DNA from: JAQTRU01 sp041645555
Lineage (GTDB): Bacteria > Patescibacteriota > Patescibacteriia > Patescibacteriales > JAQTRU01
Assembly (NCBI GenBank): GCA_041645555.1
Contig: JBAZPX010000002.1
Span: 58,696 to 122,695 of the forward strand
Direction: 5' to 3'
Length of the DNA stretch: 64,000 nucleotides
Part shown: piece after piece, positions 43,845 to 51,495 of the stretch
How the letters are laid out: each line of letters starts with the position of its first letter
Position numbering within the stretch: the stretch's first letter is position 1
Program-made: the position numbers and the translations under genes
The notes under the pieces: generated by a model
Told to the model about the DNA's origin: nothing
What the model saw: only the letters and a program-made list of their open reading frames with translations
Database searches by the model: none

Positions 43845-44004
43845 TTATCCCCACTATAGCAAACTTCGAAAAGAAGCGCAAGTTATTTGTCAAGGGGTCA
43901 GAAAACAGCTCTTTAAGCGATGGCGCCGCATAATTTGGATTGCCACAGACAAGGAGGAGGATCTATAGCAACCAAACCGGGCGCCACCTTTTAAAGAGCT
44001 GTTT
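43804..44004 (-). promoter_or_regulatory. Candidate antitermination/attenuator leader RNA for the terminase operon
   Basis: Upstream on the minus strand, AAACAGCTCTTTAA (43903-43916) pairs with its partner at 43991-44004, TGGCGCC (43921-43927) with GGCGCCA (43980-43986), and GG-TTGC (43937-43943) with GCAACC (43968-43973). The 12-mer at 43961-43972 is the exact inverted copy of 43824-43835, which holds the terminator loop; a second 9-nt copy lies at 43854-43862. Pairing of the loop with either copy competes with the terminator or with the inner helix. A pac site is the alternative reading. Confidence 0.6.
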
Positions 44005-44007
44005 AAC

Positions 44008-44097
44008 TTAAAAATCATAATTTAATCTATTATTAAGTAATTCAATATTAGTAAACTTTGTTGCGCTTGGCTCTATTTTGGTTAATCTCCGGGCCAT
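44008..44097 (-). CDS. Short frame, possible gene remnant
   Basis: A 29-aa frame (MARRLTKIEPSATKFTNIEL...) lies upstream of the leader RNA. Codons before the ATG continue in frame for about 30 more residues (IKFEDFRNKTKNSNKSWQQI...) without a usable start, so a truncated gene is possible. Otherwise the 430 bp between terS and the next gene holds only the leader RNA. Confidence 0.25.
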   Translation of the reverse strand: MARRLTKIEPSATKFTNIELLNNRLNYDF

Positions 44098-44224
44098 TAA
44101 AACGTCTGGTTTTTTAGAGTTTAATATCTGTTGCCAACTTTTATTGGAATTTTTGGTCTTATTCCTAAAATCTTCAAATTTTATATCAAAAGTTTATACA
44201 TTCTTTAAGAATATTATTAAATAA

Positions 44225-44440
44225 TCATTCAAAAGGATAATGTTTACACCCCTTGCAGCATTTAAAAAGGAATTTGCCTCTTTTTTTATCTTTTTCATTA
44301 CAATAAATTACAATCTTACCGTCTTTAAAAATTGCTCCCCTTTTTCCCTTAGGGTTTAACCCTTTTTTATTTAATTTCCTTCGTAAATTTTTAAAGATTT
44401 TGCCTACCTCCTGATTTGTTATTATTATTACTCTTTTCAT
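44225..44440 (-). CDS. Hypothetical 71-aa basic protein
   Basis: MKRVIIITNQEVGKIFKNLRRKLNKKGLNPKGKRGAIFKDGKIVIYCNEKDKKRGKFLFKCCKGCKHYPFE. The protein is very basic, and the C-terminal CCKGCKH could bind zinc. I chose the ATG at 44440 over a TTG three codons upstream. No family was recognised. Confidence 0.5.
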   Translation of the reverse strand: MKRVIIITNQEVGKIFKNLRRKLNKKGLNPKGKRGAIFKDGKIVIYCNEKDKKRGKFLFKCCKGCKHYPFE

Positions 44441-44470
44441 AATCGGCAATTTAAGGTTTATCTAATAAAA

Positions 44471-44842
44471 TTAAGATTTTAAAACTTTTTCTACTTCTTG
44501 TTTAATCTCCTTTTCACTTTTAATTTTAAACGACAATTTTTTGTATAGATAATCTCTAATAATTTTAACTTTATCCCTAGTATCCGCATATAAATTAACG
44601 CCAAACAAAGTTCCGAGAAAAGATTTAGTTGGTATTAATTTGACTTCTAAACCATTATAAAATATTTTACTTGGAGCATCCTGCGAAGAAATTTTTAATA
44701 TTAGCTCTTCTTCCAACCTGTCGCATCTTACTTTTTTTTCATACCCAAATAGTAAGCCCCCGTGATGTTTATAATATTCTCTGTCAATATATCGATCAAA
44801 AGTTTGGACTAATGGCGGTTTTATTTTTTTTGTGATTGCCAT
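44471..44842 (-). CDS. Hypothetical 123-aa protein
   Basis: A mixed alpha/beta basic protein (MAITKKIKPPLVQTFDRYIDREYYKHHGGLLFGYEKKVRCDRLEEELILKISSQDAP...). The first helix and LEEELILKI strand are regular. No domain was recognised. Confidence 0.5.
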   Translation of the reverse strand: MAITKKIKPPLVQTFDRYIDREYYKHHGGLLFGYEKKVRCDRLEEELILKISSQDAPSKIFYNGLEVKLIPTKSFLGTLFGVNLYADTRDKVKIIRDYLYKKLSFKIKSEKEIKQEVEKVLKS

Positions 44843-44846
44843 ATTT

Positions 44847-45080
44847 TTAGTTTAATTCTTCACGCAATTCGTTATTAATTTTGTCTATTATCTCGTCGCG
44901 GTCCGGACAAGAAGCGCAGTCCCTTTTAATGCACTCCCAGTACACATTTTCCGGGTAGTAAATTTCAATCCCGGCCTTTTCTGCTTTAAATTTTTTATTA
45001 ATATTTAAAAGAGTAAACCAACAGAGAAGGTTAATAAGGATGGAAATAACTAGACTTGTTATAATAATGATTTTTTTCAT
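44847..45080 (-). CDS. Small membrane-anchored Cys protein (77 aa)
   Basis: The ATG at 45080 (MKKIIIITSLVISILINLLCWFTLL) gives an N-terminal membrane anchor, a soluble part with CIKRDCASCPDRD (three Cys in a row of seven residues) and an acidic helical end. The longer frame to 45137 lacks a good start context, while AGGGAT lies before this ATG. No family was recognised. Confidence 0.5.
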   Translation of the reverse strand: MKKIIIITSLVISILINLLCWFTLLNINKKFKAEKAGIEIYYPENVYWECIKRDCASCPDRDEIIDKINNELREELN

Positions 45081-45112
45081 ATTTTTATCCCTTCCCCTTG
45101 GGGGGTTATTTA

Positions 45113-45385
45113 TTATTTTAATTTTTTTTGATACCACTTTAAAGGTTTTTCTTCCTCTTTATCTGTATTATCATTAAGTTTTAATTTAGTTTCACTTGTC
45201 CACGTATTATGTTTATTCCATTTTTTCTCTAAATCTTTTGATGTTTTATTAAACGCTTCACAAAAAAGTTCTGCCAGCTTTGGAGACTTTTTATAATACA
45301 ACCAAGCAATAACTGAATGGGGGTAAACATAAAATCCTGTGCTGTCTCTAACAAATAATAACATTTTAGATTTTTTCTCTGGCAT
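45113..45385 (-). CDS. Hypothetical 90-aa protein
   Basis: A basic, aromatic-rich protein (MPEKKSKMLLFVRDSTGFYVYPHSVIAWLYYKKSPKLAELFCEAF...) with a charged C-terminus. No family was recognised. Confidence 0.45.
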   Translation of the reverse strand: MPEKKSKMLLFVRDSTGFYVYPHSVIAWLYYKKSPKLAELFCEAFNKTSKDLEKKWNKHNTWTSETKLKLNDNTDKEEEKPLKWYQKKLK

Positions 45386-45411
45386 ATATATAATTTAATT
45401 ATTAGTTGGCT

Positions 45412-45684
45412 TTAATCCCAAAAAGGTTCGTAATAAGTTTTAATTCCCAATTTTTCTTTTAGATTTATCCCTTCTCCTGTCAGAAAGTGGCCACTACCGC
45501 AAAAACCAATATCCTCATCATAAGTCTGCCCCCAATAAACATAACCAGCAATTTTCAATCTAAACATTATTTCTTTTAATCTTTTGCGCGATATACTAGT
45601 TTCTTTCTCTAAAAATCCATAACGATACGAAGTTTCGTCGCTTAAATAAAATAATATTTTTTTAATTTCTTCTGTTATCTCCAT
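45412..45684 (-). CDS. Winged-helix-like small protein (90 aa)
   Basis: The ATG at 45684 follows AGGAGAGG, so I chose it over the frame start at 45759. MEITEEIKKILFYLSDETSYRYGFLEKETSISRKRLKEIMFRLKIAGYVYWGQ resembles a winged helix (two helices, recognition helix RKRLKEIMFRLKIAGYV, then a wing). It may be a DNA-binding regulator; this is tentative. Confidence 0.5.
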   Translation of the reverse strand: MEITEEIKKILFYLSDETSYRYGFLEKETSISRKRLKEIMFRLKIAGYVYWGQTYDEDIGFCGSGHFLTGEGINLKEKLGIKTYYEPFWD

Positions 45685-45709
45685 ATAGTTGCCTCTCCTA
45701 AGAGAGGGG

Positions 45710-47416
45710 TTAAATAAATAATATTGATCTAGCCACGACACCGGCGTCTCTGTATTCAATCAATCCCAATGAACGCAGACGTCCGCGCGGGTTGTTATAA
45801 GCTCCCCCTCCAGCTGCGTAGCCGGCACGTTCGGCCAACTCTTCGTTTAAAATGCTCTCTGGATAAATTTCAAGAAGAACTTTTAAAACTTTAGCTTCCG
45901 GCCCGGGCAGAATGGACAAAACTTTCCGATGTAATTCTTCGGTTGTAAGCGGAATCTCCGGGATTACCGATAATTGTCTCCCGGATTCAGTCAAACTGAT
46001 TTTGTTGCCGTTGACATACTCAATCAAACCCTTAGTCCTTAAAGCTCCCCTGGGGTTGTTATAAGCGCCTCCGCCGTATTTATACCCGGCTAGAAAAGCG
46101 ATGGCCGTTTGTTCCGGCTCGTTAATGCCAATAGACTCCATCCAGGCAATAGCGTTGAGGATTTTCTGTTCGGGATTAGTAAGAGAACAATCATTTTTAA
46201 ACTCGACCCGGCGCGGATAAGAGTAACTTTTAATTTCTTCAATAATTTTTTTAGCTTCTGGTTTTATATATATCCGAGGATCTTGTCCTGTTCTTTCGTT
46301 CTTATTTATCATTTCCGCTTTTTTAATCTCCCCGGCAAATTTTTCAATATTGGCTTCAATCACGGCTGAATACTCCTTAATCGGCTTAATAAGCTTCCTA
46401 AGGCCAGATTCTAGCTTAATTACCCCCTCTAGAGCTCGTTTGCCTACTATTGGAACTTCAATGCGTTTTATTTCCGTGGCCGGGCCGCGCGGGGTGTCCC
46501 TTTTCGCTACGGCCAGCTCGCGCCGGAGACTGGTTATTTCAGACTTAAATTCAGAAATGGTCTTTAGTTCCTTTTCCGCTTCCTGGGGCAAATCAGCAAG
46601 CTTGCCGAGTATTTTTCTTATTCCTTCTGTTGGCGGCATGACTTTATATTCAGATCCGCCTTTAGGGATAGATGTTTGGACGCTTCCCACTTTTATTTTA
46701 ATGACTTCGTTCGATATTGCCGGGCCGAAAGCAAAAAACTCTCCGGGTTCGAGAGAACGCAAAGCCAGGATTTTTTCTTTGTCCGTGATACCCAGTTCAT
46801 CGGCCGCGCGCTTGCGGTCAATATCAAGGCTGGCCCGGCCTATAAGCTTATTATTGCATTCGGCGGCCGCGTCTTTGTGAAGTTTGGAAATCCGCTGGGT
46901 GGCAAGAATAAGCGAAAATTCCCGCTTGCGGCCCATTGAGGCCATGTCTATCACGGCCGATAACGATTCCGCTTCGTCTTTCTCCGGCGCGAATTTATGC
47001 GCTTCGTCAAGGATAACAAGACAAGGATGATAAAGCTTTTTTGGCGCGTTTACCATACTTTCAAGGAATAAACGCACAAAGCGTTTTCTTTCCTGCGGCG
47101 GCAACTCATAAAGGTCAATAATCGCTGATACTTTTAATTCAAGCAGCCTCTGGGCGAGAAGCGCCGCGCTTTTAGGTTCGGCCGGCGTATCGCCGCCTTT
47201 GCCGGCTAACACAAAATTAAACTTCTCGCGGAGGGTGGAAAATTCCCCTTCCGGGTCTAAAATAATAATCTGCACCTTGCCATAGGCTTGCTCGACAATT
47301 CTACGGATTAACCATGATTTGCCTCCGCCGGAGTTCGCCTGGACAAGTAATTTTCCTACGATTAATTTAGGCAAATCAATTTCTATTTCACTGTTTAATT
47401 TAATTATGTTTTTCAT
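45710..47416 (-). CDS. HerA/FtsK-like ATPase with duplicated C-terminal domain
   Basis: About 568 aa. Walker A QANSGGGKSWLIRR and Walker B PCLVILDEAHKFAPE belong to the DUF87/HerA family, followed by MGRKREFSLILATQRISKLHKD and an arginine-rich finger region. A coiled coil follows. The C-terminal part carries two copies of the motif AGY-x-x-GGGAYNNPRG-x-LR-x-x-GLIEY, each with winged-helix character. I chose ATG 47416, which overlaps the stop of the methyltransferase gene (ATGA). It may translocate DNA or act in replication or repair. Confidence 0.75.
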   Translation of the reverse strand: MKNIIKLNSEIEIDLPKLIVGKLLVQANSGGGKSWLIRRIVEQAYGKVQIIILDPEGEFSTLREKFNFVLAGKGGDTPAEPKSAALLAQRLLELKVSAIIDLYELPPQERKRFVRLFLESMVNAPKKLYHPCLVILDEAHKFAPEKDEAESLSAVIDMASMGRKREFSLILATQRISKLHKDAAAECNNKLIGRASLDIDRKRAADELGITDKEKILALRSLEPGEFFAFGPAISNEVIKIKVGSVQTSIPKGGSEYKVMPPTEGIRKILGKLADLPQEAEKELKTISEFKSEITSLRRELAVAKRDTPRGPATEIKRIEVPIVGKRALEGVIKLESGLRKLIKPIKEYSAVIEANIEKFAGEIKKAEMINKNERTGQDPRIYIKPEAKKIIEEIKSYSYPRRVEFKNDCSLTNPEQKILNAIAWMESIGINEPEQTAIAFLAGYKYGGGAYNNPRGALRTKGLIEYVNGNKISLTESGRQLSVIPEIPLTTEELHRKVLSILPGPEAKVLKVLLEIYPESILNEELAERAGYAAGGGAYNNPRGRLRSLGLIEYRDAGVVARSILFI

Positions 47417-47938
47417 ATTTTCATAAAGCAAAGCCAATGAGTTTGGGACCGTGAACCGGTATTATGGCCGAACAAAGGTTTTACCGGAAATAATTTTAAA
47501 ATTTCAGCTAACTTTTTTTCTCTCTCATTCCATTTAAAAATTAAGATCCCGCAAGGTTCTAATATTCTCCAACATTCTTCAAATCCTTTTCTTAAAACTT
47601 TTTGCCAGTTATGGTCAGAAAATTCTCCGTAATATTTCAGCATAATGCTTGGAGCTGGAGATAAACAGCCATATTTTTTTGTAATAATCCCGAGCTCGGG
47701 CTGTTTTCTAACACAATGGGGGGGGATCAAACACAACTAATTTAATACTGTTATCCGGAATAAAAGAAAGGTCCGTAAAATCTGCCACCCTATCCGGTTT
47801 AATATCAAACTCGGTCCGTTCCTTAATAAATCCCTTTTCTCTAATTCTATTGTCTAAATATAAGACATTAGGATGTTTTTTATTAAACCAAAACATCCGG
47901 TTTCCGCAACATACGTCAACTATAAATTTATTAGTCAT
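47413..47938 (-). pseudogene. SAM-dependent methyltransferase with a C8 frameshift
   Basis: Two overlapping frames together give a well-known phage methyltransferase. The first has MTNKFIVDVCCGNRMFWFNKKHPNVLYLDNR ... VADFTDLSFIPDNSIKLVVFDPP. The second has CVRKQPELGIITKKYGC ... LKYYGEFSDHNWQKVLRKGFEECWRILEPCGILIFKWNE ... FGHNTGSRSQTHWLCFMKI. They separate at a run of eight C on the minus strand (47718-47725); seven would restore DPPHCVRKQPE. The frameshift may be real (phase variation or decay) or a homopolymer error. The frame start can extend into the tRNA, so I start at MTNKF. Confidence 0.75.
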
Positions 47939-47940
47939 AG

Positions 47941-48012
47941 TCGCGGGGGCGGGACTCGAACCCACTATCTCCTGGTTATGGGCCAGGCGAGATACCACTT
48001 CTCTACCCCGCT
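47941..48012 (-). tRNA. tRNA-Met (CAU)
   Basis: Acceptor strands AGCGGGG and CCCCGCG pair at six positions, with A1 opposite G72, leaving the end unpaired. The D arm GAGA/TCTC, anticodon arm CCTGG-CCCATAA-CCAGG (anticodon CAT) and T arm GTGGG-TTCGAGT-CCCGC are all canonical. The 1:72 mismatch resembles an initiator, but the three G-C pairs of an initiator anticodon stem are not present. A tRNA-Ile2 with a modified C34 cannot be excluded. It lies inside the element. Confidence 0.85.
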
Positions 48013-48125
48013 ATGCGCCGGAGAGCGAAGCTACGCCAACCAAGGAGGTAGAATTGACGAGCTAGCCCGCCGGCTATATTAAGGCCAGCAACACCTAAAA
48101 GGTATTCCCCAACCGGCCGTAATAT

Positions 48126-48638
48126 TTATTTTAAATTTTCAGGAAAATCTAAATTACAAGGAGGAATATAAATTATAAACTTTTTACCAACAACTCCAAT
48201 AGGGTATAACCCCATTTCCCATAAAGGAATCAAATTAATAAAGTTTCCGTTAGGATATTTTTTCTTATAATCTTCCAAATTAAGGGCGAGAACATCAGCG
48301 GCACCCCGAGCGGCACCCCAAGCGGCACCCCGAGCGGCACCCCAAGCGGCACCCCAAGCGGCATCCCGAGCGGCATCCCGAGCGGCACCCCAAGCGGCAC
48401 CCCAAGCGGCATCCCGAGCGGCACCCCGAGCGGCACCCCAGTCTTCCGGTGTTTTCAACTGTTTATATTCTATACCAGCCTCAACGCCAAAAGCTTTTAA
48501 AGACAATTTGATTTGTTTTTCCACATCTAACTTTTTTAAATCAGTTTTGGGTTGAAACCATTTTATCGCTTTAATCCGTTTGATATAGGCATCTAATTTT
48601 TTTTCTACTTCTTTGGGAAGTTTTTGTTTGTAATCCAT
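48126..48638 (-). CDS. Alanine-rich repeat protein (170 aa)
   Basis: The N-terminal about 65 residues are helical and charged. Residues about 68-115 are a tandem repeat of the type AARG/AAWG/AARD, coded by 12-bp DNA units, followed by a short hydrophobic end (FINLIPLWEMGLYPIGVVGKKFIIYIPPC). Tandem Ala-Trp/Arg repeats occur in some phage proteins, but the function is unknown. Confidence 0.55.
   Translation of the reverse strand: MDYKQKLPKEVEKKLDAYIKRIKAIKWFQPKTDLKKLDVEKQIKLSLKAFGVEAGIEYKQLKTPEDWGAARGAARDAAWGAAWGAARDAARDAAWGAAWGAARGAAWGAARGAADVLALNLEDYKKKYPNGNFINLIPLWEMGLYPIGVVGKKFIIYIPPCNLDFPENLK
48298..48440. repeat. 12-bp tandem repeat array
   Basis: Twelve units of about 12 bp, close to GCGGCACCCCAA and its variants with GA or AT, lie inside the alanine-rich gene. 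They vary by a few substitutions and could change in number by slippage. Confidence 0.8.
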
Positions 48639-48654
48639 AAAATTTATTTATTAA

Positions 48655-49020
48655 TTAAATATAATCCAAACTCTGGCCGTTAAGATAAGCCAGCACCTTC
48701 TCGTAAGTCAGGTTTTTAACTATATGAAATTTTCTTACTGTCATTTCGTTAAACCATCCTTTGCCGCGTTGCGTTATAATCTGCGCTTTGAAATCTACGG
48801 CCCGCTTATCGGACGAATGGAAAATATTGTGTTCTTGGAGAATTACCGATACCGCTCCGGGAAGATACCAACGCAAACTTAAAGGCTTGCCAAAGAAGTG
48901 GTGGGCACAGGCGGCCGTCTCTCCGGAGATCTCGCTTTTAGGAGTCAGTTCCAGTTTCTTTTGCTGAAACAGGCGGTCCAGCTTTTCTTCCTGGTATTTT
49001 GTTATTCCTCGTTGAAACAT
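48655..49020 (-). CDS. NinG/HNH-like phage protein (121 aa)
   Basis: ISGETAACAHHFFGKPLSLRWYLPGAVSVILQEHNIFHSSD has the C-A-H-H ... R-W ... H-N-x-x-H spacing of HNH-like nucleases of the NinG/Rap type that act in phage recombination. The rest is mixed alpha/beta. The call is tentative because the full domain is not covered. Confidence 0.5.
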   Translation of the reverse strand: MFQRGITKYQEEKLDRLFQQKKLELTPKSEISGETAACAHHFFGKPLSLRWYLPGAVSVILQEHNIFHSSDKRAVDFKAQIITQRGKGWFNEMTVRKFHIVKNLTYEKVLAYLNGQSLDYI

Positions 49021-49251
49021 TTATTTTTTGCTATAAAATGGTGTTAAACCAAATTTATAATATTCCCAAAATTGATAATGAGGAATGTCTTTTAATTTTA
49101 TTAATATATAATCTGATTTTTTTGGTCGGCCATATCCCCGATAAGAGATTCTTCTATATTTTACTAATTTATTATTTAGTTGGTTAAGACGTTCCATAAA
49201 ACTGAAGCTGTTGTAATTTATCGTTGGAGTTTTTAGTCGTTGTCCGTTCAT
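49021..49251 (-). CDS. Hypothetical 76-aa protein
   Basis: A basic, aromatic-rich protein (MNGQRLKTPTINYNSFSFMERLNQLNNKLVKYRRISYRG...). It lies directly next to the repeat array at 49,298. No family was recognised. Confidence 0.4.
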   Translation of the reverse strand: MNGQRLKTPTINYNSFSFMERLNQLNNKLVKYRRISYRGYGRPKKSDYILIKLKDIPHYQFWEYYKFGLTPFYSKK

Positions 49252-49297
49252 AAAAATTTAATGCTGATGGCTGCTCTTTGTTTCTTCTTTGTTTCTC

Positions 49298-49428
49298 TAG
49301 TATTTTGTATGTCAAGCCGGCTTGACAGGTGCTAGTACAAAATTTGGACTAGTGCTAGTAAAGCCGGCTTGACAGGCTGAGGCGACAATCCACAGGGTTA
49401 TCCACCGGATTTTGGGGGGTTATCAACA
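49298..49428. promoter_or_regulatory. Iteron/operator-like array with DnaA-like boxes
   Basis: A perfect 18-bp palindrome, TGTCAAGCC/GGCTTGACA (49310-49327), and a 16-bp direct repeat AAGCCGGCTTGACAGG (49314-49329 and 49361-49376) occur here. CTAGTA occurs four times, and GTGCTAGTA twice. Next to them are TTATCCACC (49398) and TTATCAACA (49420), close to DnaA boxes. The array borders the RepO-like gene and may be the phage origin or its operator. Confidence 0.6.
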
Positions 49429-49436
49429 GGTTATAT

Positions 49437-49853
49437 TCAAGCAAAAAGCTTAAGTTGGTTGAATCGTTCTTTTATCTTTTCCGTAGTTGTCTTTTTGAGT
49501 TTAGGGATATTTTTTAAAACAAAGTCTATATCTACGTCAAGGACCGGCTTATAGTAATTAGTGCCATGAGTTTTAATCACGAGGACAAGACCTAATCTCT
49601 TTAGACTGGCTATGGCCTTTATGTTCGAGGTTTTAGAAAGGCCGGTGCCGTAATCCAGGTGCTCCCTATTTTTGCCGGTCATTCCGTTAGTAAACTGGGA
49701 AAGAGATATTGTGTCCCCGGATTTCTGAAAGCCGAAGGTGCGTCGGTAGATATAGACCAAAGCTTTGAATTCCGCCTCGGGCAGATGGGCCATTAAAAAG
49801 TCTATGGCTATATTAGGGGTCTGAGTCGAATTGGGGACAAATAAATTGGCCAT
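49437..49853 (-). CDS. Phage replication protein O-like initiator domain
   Basis: A 138-aa protein with the RepO N-terminal pattern: VPNSTQTPNIAIDFLMAHLPEAEFKALVYIYRRTFGFQKSGDTISLSQF, then LSKTSNIKAIASLKRLGLVLVI. This is a winged-helix DNA-binding domain that binds phage origin iterons. It ends beside the iteron-like array. No helicase loader gene was recognised downstream. Confidence 0.75.
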   Translation of the reverse strand: MANLFVPNSTQTPNIAIDFLMAHLPEAEFKALVYIYRRTFGFQKSGDTISLSQFTNGMTGKNREHLDYGTGLSKTSNIKAIASLKRLGLVLVIKTHGTNYYKPVLDVDIDFVLKNIPKLKKTTTEKIKERFNQLKLFA

Positions 49854-49875
49854 TGTTTATAATTTATTATCTTTT

Positions 49876-50397
49876 TTATATATCCATTGCTTCGACCTCT
49901 GTTCTGCCGCACTCCGGGCAAACAGCCTCTTCCTTTTCGTAAACCGATGTGAATTCGGCTCCGCATGTATCATTCAAGCATCGATATTTATGAGCAGCTG
50001 AAGTAACCGGCGTGTTATCTGGCTCATCTTGATTTCGTTGGTTTCGGCTTCTATAAGTGCCAAATTTTTTAGTCGTCTTGTCGGGGGTTTTATTATGTTT
50101 TTTATTATATAAATCTTTCGCGTAGCACTTTGCGCAGAGCCCGCGGCAAAGGTTCCGGCCATATTTAGGTGATCCGCCGCATTCAGAACATTTTTCATCT
50201 CCCCTGGCCGTACGCTTGCCGATTTTTTTTACTTTTACTTTTTTACTATACGTTTTATATTTTCTCTTAGACTTTTTAACCTTTTCCCCATAGGGGGGGG
50301 TATCAGTTACCTGATCGGCAATCTGTACTAAACTAGTTTCGGTGTCTAAAACTAACAATTTTTTAGGTTGCGAGTTTGTTAAATAAAATTCCAGCAT
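49876..50397 (-). CDS. Zinc-finger-rich basic protein (173 aa)
   Basis: Two Cys clusters are visible: EKCSECGGSPKYGRNLCRGLCAKCYAKDLY (about 69-98), and YRCLNDTCGAEFTSVYEKEEAVCPECGR (about 138-165), both of zinc-ribbon type. A lysine-rich stretch lies between residues 39 and 65. It is probably a nucleic-acid-binding protein of the early region. Confidence 0.55.
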   Translation of the reverse strand: MLEFYLTNSQPKKLLVLDTETSLVQIADQVTDTPPYGEKVKKSKRKYKTYSKKVKVKKIGKRTARGDEKCSECGGSPKYGRNLCRGLCAKCYAKDLYNKKHNKTPDKTTKKFGTYRSRNQRNQDEPDNTPVTSAAHKYRCLNDTCGAEFTSVYEKEEAVCPECGRTEVEAMDI

Positions 50398-50413
50398 AAA
50401 TTTATATCTTAAT

Positions 50414-50710
50414 TTATAAATTATTTAACGCTTCTTGATTATGTTCAATTTCTTCAATCCGATTTAAACTGTCGGATTTTCTGAACTTATTAGCGCCCGG
50501 GCAATCCGCAAAGTGAGACTGATAATTATCCCCGGCTCTTATAATCGGCATATACTTTCCGTTGGCGGTAATTCCGAACCGGAGTAACTTTCCGCATTTT
50601 TGGCAAGCCACGTGGCGGCCGTCCAGATCTACGCTAACCTCCGCGCCGCCTAATAATTTTATTTTTTGGTAGTTTATATATTTTTTCTTAATTATTAAAA
50701 TACTCTTCAA
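50414..50710 (-). CDS. Small zinc-finger protein (98 aa)
   Basis: GRHVACQKCGKLLRFG and SHFADCPGANKF supply a CxxC pair and a His/Cys pair. The apparent start is TTG at 50710, overlapping the stop of the DUF1016_N-like gene. No specific family was recognised. Confidence 0.5.
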   Translation of the reverse strand: MKSILIIKKKYINYQKIKLLGGAEVSVDLDGRHVACQKCGKLLRFGITANGKYMPIIRAGDNYQSHFADCPGANKFRKSDSLNRIEEIEHNQEALNNL

Positions 50711-51206
50711 ATTCTTCCCACCGGTCCTCTAACTGGTCGTGCTCGTCAATTCCGAGACAATCCCGGGCAAAGTTTTTAAAAGCATCCTCTATTTCTGATA
50801 GTTTAAACATTTCGCGAGGCGGTCTGGAACCCTCTTTTTTGTCATTTTTCGCCCCCTCCTGCGTTGATTTAAGGTGTTTGTGGCACATATCCCGCCAATT
50901 GGTGTTCTTGCCTTCAGGAAGATTTTGCAACACGTTGCAGAATCTTTCCTCTTTGTACTGCTGATAAAATTCTACGCAGTAATAAAGCACGCGGGTAGAA
51001 TAGCCCGGGCCGAGGTCATGGCTAAGGTTTTCTATAATCTCTTTGCCGTAAATCTTTTGCCGTTTCATTTCGTCGTTAACCTGGACGATGGCCCGTCCGA
51101 GCTCCCAGCGCGACTCTAAAGTCGTGACGTTCTGCTTATAGCCGGATTCGCCGATGATGGATTTGCAGTCTTCTAAGAGTTGATTGTAGATTTCATTTTT
51201 AGTCAT
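50688..51206 (-). CDS. DUF1016_N (YhcG N-terminal)-like protein
   Basis: About 172 aa starting at ATG 51206 (MTKNEIYNQLLEDCKSIIGESGYKQNV). RWELGRAIVQVNDEMKRQKIYGKEIIENLSHDLGPGYSTRVLYYCVEFYQQY is the DUF1016_N pattern. In full-length YhcG/PDDEXK proteins this domain precedes a nuclease domain, which is missing here. The longer frame to 51284 was not used. Function in this element is unknown. Confidence 0.65.
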   Translation of the reverse strand: MTKNEIYNQLLEDCKSIIGESGYKQNVTTLESRWELGRAIVQVNDEMKRQKIYGKEIIENLSHDLGPGYSTRVLYYCVEFYQQYKEERFCNVLQNLPEGKNTNWRDMCHKHLKSTQEGAKNDKKEGSRPPREMFKLSEIEDAFKNFARDCLGIDEHDQLEDRWEEFEEYFNN

Positions 51207-51250
51207 AATTTTCAAGCCAAATTCCCCGAGAGGGGAAAATGGTCTGAAAA

Positions 51251-51478
51251 CTATTTTTCCAGGGACAATAGATGCTGCTTCCAAAGGTATTGAGTAGTTG
51301 GAGCGGCCGGAGAAACGCAGTATCCGTTATAATCTTCTGCCGGGCCGTCATAGCAGACAGCCGAAGCCGGATCGGGGGTAGTGTGGACAATCAATCTATT
51401 AGTCCCGACAAAATACATTTGCCAACTGGTTGAGCCGACAAGCACAGCCAGGGCTAAAGAAAAAAGAATTTTTCTCAT
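51251..51478 (-). CDS. Small secreted protein (75 aa)
   Basis: Signal peptide MRKILFSLALAVLVGSTSW, then a short mature part with two cysteines (VCYDGPAEDYNGYCVSP). It sits in the early region among DNA-metabolism genes. No family was recognised. Confidence 0.45.
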   Translation of the reverse strand: MRKILFSLALAVLVGSTSWQMYFVGTNRLIVHTTPDPASAVCYDGPAEDYNGYCVSPAAPTTQYLWKQHLLSLEK

Positions 51479-51495
51479 ACGCGTTTTATTAATAT

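Noticed and set aside
47708..47998. Start of the methyltransferase within the tRNA-Met gene
   Set aside because: The first 20 residues of that frame are translated tRNA sequence. The real start is at 47,938.
48298..48440. CRISPR array
   Set aside because: The repeats are 12-bp units without spacers and lie in frame in a coding sequence. No cas gene is in the window.
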